DNA of 64,000 nt from Coriobacteriaceae bacterium (GCA_003563465.1 PWVH01000128.1:34460-98459); one strand, 5' to 3'; positions 52,166 through 62,303 are shown, counted from the first letter of the stretch. The notes: generated from the sequence alone by a model not told the origin. Translations and numbers: made by a program.

Positions 52166-53185
52166 TCACTCATCGATCAAAGCCATTCCGTGTAGCTCAT
52201 CGGTCGTGTCCCGGCCCATGAGCGCATCTACCGCTGAAGCGACGGGAGCGTTCTCATGGACAATCATGCGCACCTGATGTGCCACGGGCATCTCTATTCC
52301 GTGTTTGGAGCCCAGTTCGTCTACGCTGACACATGACATAGCGCCTTCGGCAACCATGTGTGTCTTCTCCTCGAACTCCTCGGCACTGCCTCCGTTCGCG
52401 ATGTGTTCTCCGAGCGCGCGGTTACGGCTGTGTCTCGAGGTGCACGTCACGATCAGGTCGCCCATGCCCGCGAGTCCCATGTATGTTAAAGGATTGGCGC
52501 CTTCGACGTGTCCAAGCCTGCTCATCTCTGCAAGGCCACGCGTCATCAGCGAAGCCTTGGTGTTGTCCCCGAAACCCAATCCATCCGACATGCCGGCTGC
52601 TACCGCTATCACGTTTTTCGATGCTCCAGCAAGCTCGACACCGACGATGTCGGAGTTGGTGTACGCACGAAACGCAGGGGTCGTGAAGAGCTCCCGAAGC
52701 CATATTCCAAGCTTGGGCTCGTAGGCCGAGATTACGGTCGCGGAGGGTATGCCTCGGGAGACCTCCTCAGCATGGTTTGGCCCCGAGAGCGCGGCAAGTC
52801 TGCTCTCGTGGCCGAGGACATCGGTAAGCACCTGGGTCATCCGCATCAGAGAATCAAGCTCGAGACCCTTGGCAAGGCTCACGACCGGGGTGTTTGGTGC
52901 CAGGAGGGGCTTGAGTGCGCTGGCGGCCTCGCGTACTGCTCGTGAAGGAGTGGCGATTATTACGATCTCTGCATCTCTAACGGCCTTTTCGAGATCCGTA
53001 GTCGCCCAGACCTTGGCGGGCAGTTCGATCTCGGTGAGATAGCTCGGATTGCGTCGGGTCATCGAGATGCCCTCTGCTATGCGAGCATTGCGGGCCCAGA
53101 GCGCAGTGTGTATACCCTTCTCAGCAAGCAGACGAGCGACCGCTGTACCCCACGAACCTGCTCCGATCACTACGACACTCGTCAC
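52166..53185 (-). CDS. gpsA: Glycerol-3-phosphate dehydrogenase
   Basis: Makes sn-glycerol 3-phosphate, the acceptor for PlsY. It has the nucleotide loop VIGAGSWGTAVA, SLAKGLELDS, and GASKNVIAVAAG with the catalytic lysine. Length is 339 residues. Its GTG start overlaps the plsY stop as GTGA. Pairing with plsY couples acceptor supply to the first acylation. Confidence 0.96.
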   Translation of the reverse strand: MTSVVVIGAGSWGTAVARLLAEKGIHTALWARNARIAEGISMTRRNPSYLTEIELPAKVWATTDLEKAVRDAEIVIIATPSRAVREAASALKPLLAPNTPVVSLAKGLELDSLMRMTQVLTDVLGHESRLAALSGPNHAEEVSRGIPSATVISAYEPKLGIWLRELFTTPAFRAYTNSDIVGVELAGASKNVIAVAAGMSDGLGFGDNTKASLMTRGLAEMSRLGHVEGANPLTYMGLAGMGDLIVTCTSRHSRNRALGEHIANGGSAEEFEEKTHMVAEGAMSCVSVDELGSKHGIEMPVAHQVRMIVHENAPVASAVDALMGRDTTDELHGMALIDE

Positions 53186-53841
53186 TCGCCGTCCTCCTTC
53201 TCGGAAGGCTGCCTGCGGCGTCCGATTGATATCTTAGCCTCTTCACCCTTGAAGATGCGCACGATGTTCTCTCGATGACGCCATAAGACAAGCCCAGAGG
53301 CGAGCAAGGAAAACACGAGGAAGGGCTCACGGTCGGGGTATAGCCACAACACGAGCAGAGGAAACTCGATGGCTATCACTACGGAGGCGAGGCTCACAAT
53401 GCGGCTTGCCACGACGACTACGACGAATGTTGCGAGCAGAATAGGCCACGCTTGGGGCGTCAGCACGAGCAGCGCGCCTGCGGCGGTGGCGCCCCCCTTC
53501 CCGCCTCGCATGCGCAGATACGGCGAGTAGGAATGGCCGACGACAGCTGCAAACATGGCGGCGATGAGAACCCAGTCCTTGGCTACCGTGTCCATTTGTG
53601 GCGGATGAAGCGCATGGGCAATGAGAACCGCTGCCGCACCCTTTATCGCATCGAGAAGAAGTACAGCAGCGCCAGCCTTGGGACCGAGCACTCTGAACAC
53701 GTTCGTAGCCCCAAGGTTGCCCGATCCATGCATGCGGACATCAACCTGATAGAAGACCCTTCCTACGAGAAGCGCAAAGGGTATCCCGCCCAACAGATAT
53801 GCTGCGCCGAGAACTAGCAGTATCCGTAGAGCACTATCCAT
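53182..53841 (-). CDS. plsY: Glycerol-3-phosphate acyltransferase PlsY
   Basis: Membrane enzyme moving an acyl group from acyl phosphate to glycerol 3-phosphate. The 219-residue protein has several hydrophobic helices and the conserved loops GSGNLGATNVFR and GHSYSPYLRMRGGKGGAT. It works with PlsX (6777-7781) and probably FakA. The ATG follows AAGGAG just after der. It ends in a basic tail. Confidence 0.95.
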   Translation of the reverse strand: MDSALRILLVLGAAYLLGGIPFALLVGRVFYQVDVRMHGSGNLGATNVFRVLGPKAGAAVLLLDAIKGAAAVLIAHALHPPQMDTVAKDWVLIAAMFAAVVGHSYSPYLRMRGGKGGATAAGALLVLTPQAWPILLATFVVVVVASRIVSLASVVIAIEFPLLVLWLYPDREPFLVFSLLASGLVLWRHRENIVRIFKGEEAKISIGRRRQPSEKEDGE

Positions 53842-53844
53842 CTA

Positions 53845-55152
53845 TCACTCCTTCTTCTTGAAGTGCAGGAGTATAGGAGTACCTGTGAAATCGAACGCCT
53901 CTCGGAGGCGATTCTCCACGTAACGCCTGAAAGAGGCGCTAACCAAGGTCGGGTGATTTGCGAAGAAGGTGAATCCAGGCGGTGCAGTGTGGGTCTGGGT
54001 CGCATAGTGGATACGCAGAGTACGGCTGCCTTTCGTCACGGTGTGGCCGAAATCGCGCATTTCGGTGAGAAGGCGATTGAGTGCGCTAGTCGTGAGCTGA
54101 CTAGTGTAGTTGTGCCAGACCACGTCGATGGTGCTCCAAATGCGTCCGACCCTAGCGCCAGTGAGAGCGCTTATGCGAAGAACTGGAGCGTAGGAGACGA
54201 ATCCAAGACGATCGCCGAGCTGATAGTCGATCTCGTCCTTCCACTCCTGATCGTCGACTAAGTCCCACTTGTTCAGTAAGACGATCAGTCCGCACCCGCG
54301 TTCGGCTGCGAACCGAGCAACGCGCTGATCCTGATCGGTGATGCCGCTGGTGGCATCGATGACCAGCAGTGCGACGTCGGAACGGTCTATCGCACGCATG
54401 GCACGCACGAAACCGTAATACTCCACGTCTTTGTCGATTCGGGCCTTACGCCGGATGCCGGCGGTGTCGATGAACCTGTAGTGACGGCCTTCCCGCTCGA
54501 CCACCACGTCCAGAGCGTCGCGAGTGGTGCCGGGTACTTCGCTGACGATGGCGCGCTCGGCACCGGTCACGCGGTTCAGCAAGGAAGACTTTCCCGAATT
54601 CGGCTTGCCTATGATCGCGATATCGACCGCATCGGTCTCGCTCACAGGCTCGACTGGCGGCAGCGCCCCGATGATCGCGTCGAGCAGGTCGCCCGTTCCG
54701 TGCCCGTGTGTCGCAGAAACCGGCCACGGTTCCCCGAGGCCAAGCGACCAGAACTCGTGGATTACGTCGTCTCGTCCGGGAGTGTCCACCTTGTTGACGG
54801 CCACAAAGGCAGGTATCCGTGCTCGTTTGAGCTTGCGGGCAACCTCGGTGTCGGCAGCAGTCACACCGGTTGTGCCGTCAACGAGCAGCAGGACTAAGTC
54901 AGCTTCGGCGGTGGCCAAGAGCGCCTGGGCAGTGACCGATTCCGCGAAAGGATCGCCGCTATCGTCTTCGATGCCACCAGTGTCGACGACCATGAATTCC
55001 CGTCCTGCCCACTCGGCTCGGTGATAGCTCCGATCGCGTGTTACGCCACTCTCCTCATGCACGATCGCATCGGTGGTCTCGGCGATGCGATTGACGAGTG
55101 TAGACTTGCCCACGTTCGGACGGCCGATCACGGCAAGGATAGGTAGAGCCAT
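53845..55152 (-). CDS. der: Ribosome-associated GTPase Der
   Basis: EngA family protein with two tandem GTPase domains and a C-terminal KH-like domain, acting in 50S assembly. Both G1 motifs are visible: GRPNVGKS at 10-17 and GKPNSGKS near 180; both NKxD elements (NKVD, NKWD) follow. Length is 435 residues. It precedes plsY with only three bases between the stop and the next start. Confidence 0.97.
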   Translation of the reverse strand: MALPILAVIGRPNVGKSTLVNRIAETTDAIVHEESGVTRDRSYHRAEWAGREFMVVDTGGIEDDSGDPFAESVTAQALLATAEADLVLLLVDGTTGVTAADTEVARKLKRARIPAFVAVNKVDTPGRDDVIHEFWSLGLGEPWPVSATHGHGTGDLLDAIIGALPPVEPVSETDAVDIAIIGKPNSGKSSLLNRVTGAERAIVSEVPGTTRDALDVVVEREGRHYRFIDTAGIRRKARIDKDVEYYGFVRAMRAIDRSDVALLVIDATSGITDQDQRVARFAAERGCGLIVLLNKWDLVDDQEWKDEIDYQLGDRLGFVSYAPVLRISALTGARVGRIWSTIDVVWHNYTSQLTTSALNRLLTEMRDFGHTVTKGSRTLRIHYATQTHTAPPGFTFFANHPTLVSASFRRYVENRLREAFDFTGTPILLHFKKKE

Positions 55153-55205
55153 AGATGCTCCTGACCTTGAGCACGGCGCCGCTCATCGTGACGTGCCCTG
55201 CAGCG

Positions 55206-56537
55206 TCACAGGATACCAAAGAGCAGGCCGGTCGCGGTTGCGGGCAGGACTTCTACTCGGCGACCGGCAGCCTGGGATATGTGTGCGGCAGTCATTCCGT
55301 CAAGTGTAAGACCGTCTTCGTTGAACATGGCGTCTGGAACGAGATATCGATTGGAAGGAGAGCCTTCGCGCAGTGCATCAAGAAGATCCGCTCCGGTAAG
55401 CAGGCCGGTTACCGTCACGTTGCCGCCGAAGAAGACGTTTTCAACCGGCAACACCCCAACAAGGCCATCCATCGAACTCTGTTCGATCAGCTGATTCAAG
55501 ACCGATGCGAACAACATCCCGGTGACGACTACTGCGTCACGGGAACCTGACATGCTTGAAGCGGGGTTTCGAAGGCCGGCGATAAACTCGTCGGTGAAAG
55601 TGCGTACGAGCCCGATGCCGTTCTCGTACTGGGGAAAGCCGTCGTACTCCTCTGTAGTGGGCAACTCGCGTCCGGCCGTGAGATAGAACTCGTCGGCGCC
55701 ATGAGCCCACCGCTCACCGCTCATTCGGAAAGAGTTTCTTCGCCAGACCTCAAGGAGGTCCAGAACCGCTGCCGCTTCTTGCGGCTCGCCATAAGAACTT
55801 GCAAACCGGTTCTGATGCCGGGTATATCCCAGCGGTACGACGCCCACCGATGACACCCCGGGCCTGTCACGAAGCCAGCGGAGGGTTCGCTCCAGTACCG
55901 GCCCGTCGTTGACTCCGGGGACCAGGACGATCTGCACATGAAGCTCTATGCCGTGACCCAGGAGGGAATCGAGATGTTGCAGTGCTGAGTCCTCTCTTGG
56001 GCACAGGAGCTTCCGGCGCACATCGGAATCGACTGCGTGAAGTGACACGTACAGTGGCGACAGTCGCTGATCGATAATGCGAGTCATTTCGCCCTCGTCG
56101 ACGTTGGTAAGCGTTATGAAGTTGCCATGCAAAAAGGAGAGCCTGTAGTCGTCATCGCGTACGTAGAGAGAGTCTCTGAGCCCGGGGGGTAACTGGTCTA
56201 TGAAGCAGAAGGCGCAACGGTTGGTGCAGGTGCGGATGCCGTCGAAAACCTGACGGTCGAACTCGAGTCCCCATCTTTCGTTCGGCTCGCGGGTCATGAC
56301 TGCCGACTCCTTGGGCGCCATATGAGACTTCCCGCGTTTGAACTCGATTCTCACGGAGGCGGCATCGCTTTCCCAGCGCCAATCGATCACGTCACGCAGG
56401 AGGTGTCCATTGGCACTCACGACAACGTCACCCGCGCGCAAGCCTGCTCGATAAGCGGGTCCGTCCGCTCTCACGGAAAGGATTCTTCCGCCACCTGCAG
56501 CCTCGCCGACTCGAGATTGTGAGCCTCGTTCGATCAC
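55206..56537 (-). CDS. PDZ and radical SAM protein (DUF512)
   Basis: A 443-residue protein: an N-terminal PDZ-like segment (ADGPAYRAGLRAGDVV), then a radical SAM core with a Cx3Cx2C cluster (TCTNRCAFCFIDQLPPG, Cys about 104, 108 and 111), and a C-terminal DUF512 domain (YENGIGLVR). The family occurs widely in anaerobic Gram-positive bacteria and cyanobacteria, with an unclear substrate. GTG 56537 is chosen as start, one base after the ispH stop; TTG at 56564 is possible. Confidence 0.88.
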   Translation of the reverse strand: MIERGSQSRVGEAAGGGRILSVRADGPAYRAGLRAGDVVVSANGHLLRDVIDWRWESDAASVRIEFKRGKSHMAPKESAVMTREPNERWGLEFDRQVFDGIRTCTNRCAFCFIDQLPPGLRDSLYVRDDDYRLSFLHGNFITLTNVDEGEMTRIIDQRLSPLYVSLHAVDSDVRRKLLCPREDSALQHLDSLLGHGIELHVQIVLVPGVNDGPVLERTLRWLRDRPGVSSVGVVPLGYTRHQNRFASSYGEPQEAAAVLDLLEVWRRNSFRMSGERWAHGADEFYLTAGRELPTTEEYDGFPQYENGIGLVRTFTDEFIAGLRNPASSMSGSRDAVVVTGMLFASVLNQLIEQSSMDGLVGVLPVENVFFGGNVTVTGLLTGADLLDALREGSPSNRYLVPDAMFNEDGLTLDGMTAAHISQAAGRRVEVLPATATGLLFGIL

Positions 56538-56538
56538 G

Positions 56539-57372
56539 TCACCCGAGATTCTCGATAGCCGCAATCACTCCAGCCATCTGCACGTCCGGCGTGGAGGCGC
56601 CTGCAGTGACTCCCACCAGATCGGCGCCCGAGAACCACGACGAATCGAGCTCTTCGGCGGTCTCGACATGGTATGTGTGAGGATTGACGCTCGCGCATAT
56701 CTCGGCCAGGCGAGTGGTGTTACCTGAGTTGTGACCTCCCACGACGATCATCACGTCGACCACAGACGCAAGTTCGGCTGCGGAACGCTGGCGGAGTGCA
56801 GTCGCCGAGCAGATGGTGTTGAAGACACGCAGCTCGGCAACACGCGGAAGTATCGCATGGACGATCGCTTCGAGACGTTCGGCCGATTGGGTCGTCTGAA
56901 CGACCACCCCCACCTTCGTGTCGGGGAGCTCTTCGGGGAGTTCGCCGGGATCCTGAACGACGATTGCTTCGCCGCCCGCATGCGCGCAGATACCTTCGAC
57001 CTCAGGATGATCGGCTTCACCGACGATCAGCACTGAGTATCCGCCGGACTTCAGTTCTCTTGCAGCCTCGTGGGCTTTGCTGACGAAGGGACACGTGGCA
57101 TCGATGACGTCGAGCCCCTTCTGGCAAGCGGCTTCGATGGTGGCAGGATCCACGCCGTGCGAACGAATCACAAGCGTGCCATCGGCGACTTCGTCCAAGC
57201 AACCAGCGACTTCCACACCTTTCTCGCGAAGGGCAAGAACGGCCTGGGGGTTGTGGATCAGCGGACCGAGGGTGCGCACGCGTGTGCCGCTCTCCGCAGC
57301 CTCCTCGGCGAGTTCGAGTGCCCTCTCCACGCCGTAGCAGACACCCGCATGCTTGGCGACCTTTACCTCCAT
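56539..57372 (-). CDS. ispH: HMB-PP reductase
   Basis: Final enzyme of the MEP isoprenoid pathway, making IPP and DMAPP. Cys12 (HAGVCYGV), Cys94 (DATCPF) and Cys188 (NTICSAT) are the cluster ligands, with the H-containing loops (PLIHNP, RSHGV). Length is 277 residues. The ATG at 57372 follows GAGGAG within the end of plsC; the upstream frame is non-conserved. The plsC-ispH-DUF512-der order is compact. Confidence 0.96.
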   Translation of the reverse strand: MEVKVAKHAGVCYGVERALELAEEAAESGTRVRTLGPLIHNPQAVLALREKGVEVAGCLDEVADGTLVIRSHGVDPATIEAACQKGLDVIDATCPFVSKAHEAARELKSGGYSVLIVGEADHPEVEGICAHAGGEAIVVQDPGELPEELPDTKVGVVVQTTQSAERLEAIVHAILPRVAELRVFNTICSATALRQRSAAELASVVDVMIVVGGHNSGNTTRLAEICASVNPHTYHVETAEELDSSWFSGADLVGVTAGASTPDVQMAGVIAAIENLG

Positions 57373-57374
57373 GC

Positions 57375-58013
57375 CTATACTCCTCGTGCTGATTCTCTCG
57401 CATCGGCGATGCGACCCATTATCTCGGCAGTCATCTCTTCCACACGCTGTTTTCGAGTGCCCTGGGCGAAGTCCTCCGGGCGGACCACTACATCGTAGCG
57501 CACGGTGATTGACGGAAAGCGCGGCAGCTTCGCTCCTGGAGGCATGACCCTTTCGGTACCCGAAATGCCTACTGGCACGACCGGAGCGCCTGTTCGCAGC
57601 GCTAAGAAGGCCACGCCTTCGTATGCCTGTCCTAGCTCGTCGCCTTGGGGGTCTCGAGTGCGCGTACCTTCGGGAAAGATACCCACCAGCTCCCCGGTCG
57701 CGAGCAAGCTGCTCGCAGTCGCGATCGCCGTCCTGTCGGGGGCTCCTCTCTTGACTGGGAACGCAAGCAGCTTGCCTATCGCCCAACCCAAGATAGCGTT
57801 CTCCCATAGCTCCGCCTTAGCCATGAAGTGAACCGGTCTGGGAGCACCGCACCACAGGAGCACGGGGTCTAGGTAGGACACATGATTGCTGGCGATGATG
57901 GCAGGACCCTCCGGAAAGGCCTCCTGGCCTCTGAGGCGCGTCCTGTACAGACCCAGTAGTGCCCTTCCTGCTGTGGCGCGAAGGAGGCGTATGAGAACGA
58001 GACTTCGGTTCAC
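57375..58013 (-). CDS. plsC: 1-acylglycerol-3-phosphate acyltransferase
   Basis: Adds the second acyl chain to make phosphatidate. It has the NHVSYLD (HX4D) motif near 43, FPEGTR near 113 and VVPVGISGT, and a weak N-terminal hydrophobic stretch. Length 212 is on the short side but normal. The GTG start overlaps cmk (GTGA). Together with PlsX and PlsY it completes phosphatidate synthesis within this window. Confidence 0.92.
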   Translation of the reverse strand: MNRSLVLIRLLRATAGRALLGLYRTRLRGQEAFPEGPAIIASNHVSYLDPVLLWCGAPRPVHFMAKAELWENAILGWAIGKLLAFPVKRGAPDRTAIATASSLLATGELVGIFPEGTRTRDPQGDELGQAYEGVAFLALRTGAPVVPVGISGTERVMPPGAKLPRFPSITVRYDVVVRPEDFAQGTRKQRVEEMTAEIMGRIADARESARGV

Positions 58014-58681
58014 AGCCGGTACTCCGCAAGCTTTGCTATCTTGTCGACTACCTGCTCGATCCCGAGATTCGTCGTGTCAACGATGTCTGCGTCTGCTGCA
58101 GGAGTCAAGGGCGCCGACTCGCGAGAGGAATCGGCCTGATCTCGTCGTTCGATACCGTCCAGAACCTCGGACTGAGCCATCTCGTGACCTAGGGTCTCCA
58201 TCTCATTGTGACGGCGTCTGGCCCGTTCGTCGGCAGACGCTGTCAGAAACACCTTCATCTCCGCATCCGGGAACACAACCGTCCCGATATCGCGACCCTC
58301 GGCGACAAGCAAAGCTGCCGTGTCGGCCACCGCGCGCTGTTGGGCGACCATGGCTGAACGGACCTCCTGCATTCGCGCCACCGCGCTGACAGCGTCATCG
58401 ACTGCAGGAGTGCGAATCGCATAGGTGACATCTTCATCATCGAGAAGCACCGCAGAGGGTATCGGGTCGTCGGGCTGGTGGACGAAATCTATCCGCACCT
58501 TGCGTGCGAGATCGGCGACGGCATCTTCGGCGGACAGCGGCACGCCACGGAGTAGAGCCGCCAACGCCACGGCGCGATACATCGCTCCGGTGTCGAGATA
58601 GTGCGCGCCGAGTCTGGCGGCCAGCGCCTTGGCGACCGTCGACTTGCCAGATGCAGCAGGTCCGTCAATAGCGATAATCAC
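58010..58681 (-). CDS. cmk: Cytidylate kinase
   Basis: Phosphorylates CMP and dCMP. It starts MIIAIDGPAASGKST with the P-loop, has DTGAMYRAVAL, and EGRDIGTVVFPDA, the CMP-binding motif; length is 223 residues. The GTG start at 58681 follows a GGAG site; a TTG 24 bases upstream is less likely. It overlaps plsC by four bases and lies 70 bp after aroA. Confidence 0.95.
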   Translation of the reverse strand: MIIAIDGPAASGKSTVAKALAARLGAHYLDTGAMYRAVALAALLRGVPLSAEDAVADLARKVRIDFVHQPDDPIPSAVLLDDEDVTYAIRTPAVDDAVSAVARMQEVRSAMVAQQRAVADTAALLVAEGRDIGTVVFPDAEMKVFLTASADERARRRHNEMETLGHEMAQSEVLDGIERRDQADSSRESAPLTPAADADIVDTTNLGIEQVVDKIAKLAEYRL

Positions 58682-58753
58682 GTGGCGGACTCCCGTCTCG
58701 CGCAAGGAGACCTATGCGGGCCGCATCATAGCACGCCCGAATTGCCCGTTTCC

Positions 58754-60067
58754 TCAGGTGTGTGGCATGCCGAGCGAGGCAAGGTCGTCAAGGAATCGAG
58801 GGTACGACACGTCTATGGCCTCAAACCCCTCGACAGTCACTGGCTCCCTGGCGACAAGCCCGGCGAGTGCCCAGCACATGGCGAGGCGGTGATCGCCGAG
58901 ACTATCGAGCCTGGCCCCGCGAAGGGCTGACGGACCCTCGACGAGCAGCGTGTCTTCTTCGGCGGACGCACGGGCTCCCAGCCTCTTGAGACCGTCGACT
59001 ATGGCCGTAAGGCGGTCCGACTCCTTCACGCGAAGCTCTCCAACGCCTTCGAAACGAGAGACACCTTCCGCCAGCGCAGCCACGAGCGCCAGGACCGGAA
59101 TCTCGTCGACGAGAGATGGTATCTGATCTGCGGTGACGGTCGCCGCTCGCAGCCTGTTTGCGTGGCGCACATGAAGTGAGCCCACCGGTTCCGTGCCGTG
59201 AACGCCGTCGGGCTTGGCGAGAATATCTGCGCCCATTCGCTTCATGACGTCAATGTAGGCTGTCCGGGTCGGGTTGAGGGCGATTCCGGTAACGGTCACA
59301 TCACTACCTGGTATGAGTACAGCCGCAGCAGTGATGAATGCGGCCGATGACGGATCGCCTGGGACACGGACGCTAGCCGATTTGAGCGTCGCCGGGCCAT
59401 CGACCCAACAGGAGTTCAGTGCCTGGTCCCTGCCCACAGGGACACCGAAGGCGGGCAGAAGCCGCTCTGTGTGATCGCGAGACTGCGCAGGCTCCCTGAC
59501 CGAAGTCCTGCCCGCTGCACGCAGTCCGGCAAGGAGTATCGCTGTCTTGACTTGTGCGCTAGCAACAGAGGTCTCGTAGACGATAGGCATCAGCTCGCTG
59601 CCATGCACGGTTATCGGCAGTGTGCCGGAGTCTGAGACGAACCGGGCCCCCATCGAAGAGAGTGGCTCTAGGACGCGACGCATTGGACGCGAGGACAGAG
59701 AGCGGTCACCAGTGAGTGTAACCTCGATTTCCCAGCCAGCGAGGATTCCGAGCAAGAGTCGCGCCGTGGTGCCGCTGTTTCCGCAATCCAGAGGTCCGTA
59801 AGGAGAACTGGGGCCAGCCGAACCCCAGCCGCCCACACTTACGTCGAGAGAACCATCGCACGTAGGTGAAACGTCGACTTCGGCACCGATATTCCCGACA
59901 GCGGCGATTGTGGCACCTACGTCCTGACTGTCGAGGATGCCGCTTAACTCAGACTTTCCTTCTGCCATGGCGGCGAACAAAACCGCTCTATGCGAGAGTG
60001 ACTTGTCCCCGGGGACGGATACTCTGCCGTCAAGTGGCACCTCGAGGGGGGCAGTTGTGTACTCCAT
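58754..60067 (-). CDS. aroA: 3-phosphoshikimate 1-carboxyvinyltransferase (EPSP synthase)
   Basis: Shikimate pathway enzyme making EPSP. It has VPGDKSLSHRAVL, GNSGTTARLLLG, VPGDPSSAAF and the active-site VKESDRLTAI. The GNSGTT context resembles Gram-positive class II enzymes. Length is 437 residues. It follows tyrA by eight bases in the aromatic cluster. Glyphosate response cannot be told from sequence alone. Confidence 0.95.
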   Translation of the reverse strand: MEYTTAPLEVPLDGRVSVPGDKSLSHRAVLFAAMAEGKSELSGILDSQDVGATIAAVGNIGAEVDVSPTCDGSLDVSVGGWGSAGPSSPYGPLDCGNSGTTARLLLGILAGWEIEVTLTGDRSLSSRPMRRVLEPLSSMGARFVSDSGTLPITVHGSELMPIVYETSVASAQVKTAILLAGLRAAGRTSVREPAQSRDHTERLLPAFGVPVGRDQALNSCWVDGPATLKSASVRVPGDPSSAAFITAAAVLIPGSDVTVTGIALNPTRTAYIDVMKRMGADILAKPDGVHGTEPVGSLHVRHANRLRAATVTADQIPSLVDEIPVLALVAALAEGVSRFEGVGELRVKESDRLTAIVDGLKRLGARASAEEDTLLVEGPSALRGARLDSLGDHRLAMCWALAGLVAREPVTVEGFEAIDVSYPRFLDDLASLGMPHT

Positions 60068-60075
60068 CGTCTCTG

Positions 60076-61212
60076 CTACTCCGGCTCCGGCTCCAGCGGT
60101 CTGATCTGCGGCGTGTATCCGGCACCGATCAGGTCGGATGCGAATCGTTCGAGATCCCCTTCATCCGTCAGAACGAGCACCAAGTTTGCGCTGGCTTCTG
60201 AGACATGATCGATTTCGATACCTTCGATGTTGCACCCAGCACGACTGGCAGCCATCGTGACTTCGGCGACCACGCCTGGCCGGTCAAGCACAGGAACGAC
60301 TACCTCGGTCAGGCGCTCGGTAGCTGAGACCCACTGCGCAGGCAGAGAGCGACGGATATCAGCTGCACGAGCCAGCCAGGAACGCAACTCACCAGCGTCT
60401 CGATCGCGAAGGATCTTGGTGAAGCCATGGAGCACGTCGGACAGCTCCTCGACTCCCTTAAGCACAGCATCGGCGTTCTCGAGGCAGATACCTGTCCAAA
60501 GGTCCGGGCTGCCGGCGGCGATGCGGGTAGTGTCCTTGAACCCTCCGGCAGCAAGTCGAAGGAGGTCTCCGCTCTCTCCCGCATGCGCGGCTGCGAGTTC
60601 AACGAGGGCAGATGCGGTCACATGGGGCACGTGACTGACGATAGCGACGGCCTGGTCATGGGAGACGGCGTCTACGGAGACCACACGACAGCCGAACTCA
60701 CTCACGAGAGCATGTACTTCTCTGTAGGCTTCGACATCGGTCGAGTCGGTCGGGGTGAGAACGTAGTATGCCCCACGAAACAGGTCCGGATCCGACGCCT
60801 CAACACCACTTAGTTCCGAACCGGTCATCGGATGTCCTCCCACGAAAGCCGCCTTGGAACAAAGGTGTCGGTTGGCAGCGGCGATGATGCTCGACTTGGT
60901 GGAGGCGACATCGGTGACAACGCCTGAGTACCCGAGTGCACCGAGTTGCTCCAGCCACTTCTCGACGAGCGACGCCGGTGTTGCAAGCACCACGAGATCG
61001 AGACCGTCTTCACTCAACCACCTATCGGCCTGAGGCTCCTCTGGCAGAGAGCCCGAATCGATGAGCTTGTGCGACTCGGCCCAAGCAAGCGCGGCCTGGT
61101 CGACATCGATACCCACGACGCTAGGAGGGTCCGGAAGCCGCTTGAGAGCAGCAGCGAAGGAGCCCCCTATCAATCCCACGCCTACGATTGCCACAGAGCC
61201 GAAGCGAATCAT
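60076..61212 (-). CDS. tyrA: Prephenate dehydrogenase with ACT domain
   Basis: NAD-dependent oxidation of prephenate to hydroxyphenylpyruvate. It has VGVGLIGGSFAAALK, DVASTKSSI and GGHPMTGSELSG, with the catalytic His, and a C-terminal ACT domain (VVVPVLDRPGVVAEVT, about residue 300 on) suggesting feedback control by tyrosine. Length is 378 residues. The ATG overlaps the aroF stop. Confidence 0.93.
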   Translation of the reverse strand: MIRFGSVAIVGVGLIGGSFAAALKRLPDPPSVVGIDVDQAALAWAESHKLIDSGSLPEEPQADRWLSEDGLDLVVLATPASLVEKWLEQLGALGYSGVVTDVASTKSSIIAAANRHLCSKAAFVGGHPMTGSELSGVEASDPDLFRGAYYVLTPTDSTDVEAYREVHALVSEFGCRVVSVDAVSHDQAVAIVSHVPHVTASALVELAAAHAGESGDLLRLAAGGFKDTTRIAAGSPDLWTGICLENADAVLKGVEELSDVLHGFTKILRDRDAGELRSWLARAADIRRSLPAQWVSATERLTEVVVPVLDRPGVVAEVTMAASRAGCNIEGIEIDHVSEASANLVLVLTDEGDLERFASDLIGAGYTPQIRPLEPEPE

Positions 61213-62234
61213 GTCACCCTCGCATCTTTGCCCACAAGCCGAAGGAGTGGGGCGAAGTCGGCCATCATTGCCTCGAAAGCCTCTATGTCCAAAGATTGCG
61301 GACCGTCGCAACGTGCACGCTCCGGCTCGGGGTGAACCTCGACCATGACACCGTCGGCGCCGGCGACGAGGGAAGCTCGCGCCATCGGCACGACGAGATC
61401 GCGTCGTCCGGTAGCATGCGAAGGATCCACGATGACCGGCAGATGGGTGAGTGTCTTCAGGGCTGCGACAGCCGCCAGGTCAAGTGTGTTGCGCACGTAT
61501 GTCTCGAACGTGCGGATGCCTCGCTCGCACAAGATGACCTTTCGATTTCCGCCTTTGAGGATGTACTCTGCTGCAGAAAGGAGTTCCTCTATCGTTGCCG
61601 ACAGGCCGCGCTTGAGCAGTACGGGCTTACCCATCTTACCGAGTTCGTCGAGCATCATGAAGTTCTGCATGTTGCGCGCTCCGACTTGCAGGACGTCGGC
61701 CCACTCCGCGACCGTCTCTGCGTCGCGAATGTCAAGAACCTCGGTGACGACCGGAAGATCCACCTCATCAGCGGCTTCCCTCATCATCTTAAGACCTTCC
61801 AGGCCTAGCCCTTGAAACGAGTAAGGGCTGGTGCGCGGTTTGTAGGCTCCTCCCCTGAGGATGACAGCTCCTGCATCCTTGGCTGCTCTTGCGACGCTTT
61901 GCATCTGTTCTAGAGACTCTACGGAACACGGACCTGCTATGACAGCGAAACTGTCCCCGCCGACGATAGCACCGCGCACGACTCGCACCACGGTATCGGC
62001 GGACTGGAAGTCCCTACTCACAAGCTTGTAGGGCTTCAGCACACGGATGACTTCTTCGACACCCGGCAGACCATCGAGCTCAAGGGCATAGACCGTCTCG
62101 CGATCGCCTATCACCCCGATGATCGTCTTAATCTCCCCACCCGAGAGGTGGGCTTGCGCTCCTGCCTCCTCGAGGAGCTCAACCACATGATCTATCTCAT
62201 CACGGGAGGCCTGGTCCCTCATCACAACAAGCAT
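61209..62234 (-). CDS. aroF: 3-deoxy-7-phosphoheptulonate synthase
   Basis: First step of the shikimate pathway. This is the type I-beta form: an N-terminal regulatory domain of about 75 residues (MLVVMRDQASRDEIDHVV) precedes the barrel, as in thermophile and Gram-positive enzymes. Signatures are AGPCSVESLEQM, LRGGAYKPRTSPYSFQG, and DPSHATGRRDLV. The N-terminal domain probably gives feedback control. It overlaps tyrA and lies 69 bp after hisC. Confidence 0.95.
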   Translation of the reverse strand: MLVVMRDQASRDEIDHVVELLEEAGAQAHLSGGEIKTIIGVIGDRETVYALELDGLPGVEEVIRVLKPYKLVSRDFQSADTVVRVVRGAIVGGDSFAVIAGPCSVESLEQMQSVARAAKDAGAVILRGGAYKPRTSPYSFQGLGLEGLKMMREAADEVDLPVVTEVLDIRDAETVAEWADVLQVGARNMQNFMMLDELGKMGKPVLLKRGLSATIEELLSAAEYILKGGNRKVILCERGIRTFETYVRNTLDLAAVAALKTLTHLPVIVDPSHATGRRDLVVPMARASLVAGADGVMVEVHPEPERARCDGPQSLDIEAFEAMMADFAPLLRLVGKDARVT

Positions 62235-62303
62235 TCTTGCTCACTCCCCTATTTCGGTGAGAATCATCTGACGCGCTTGCGGGGACAGGGCTCTCTCGAT
62301 CGG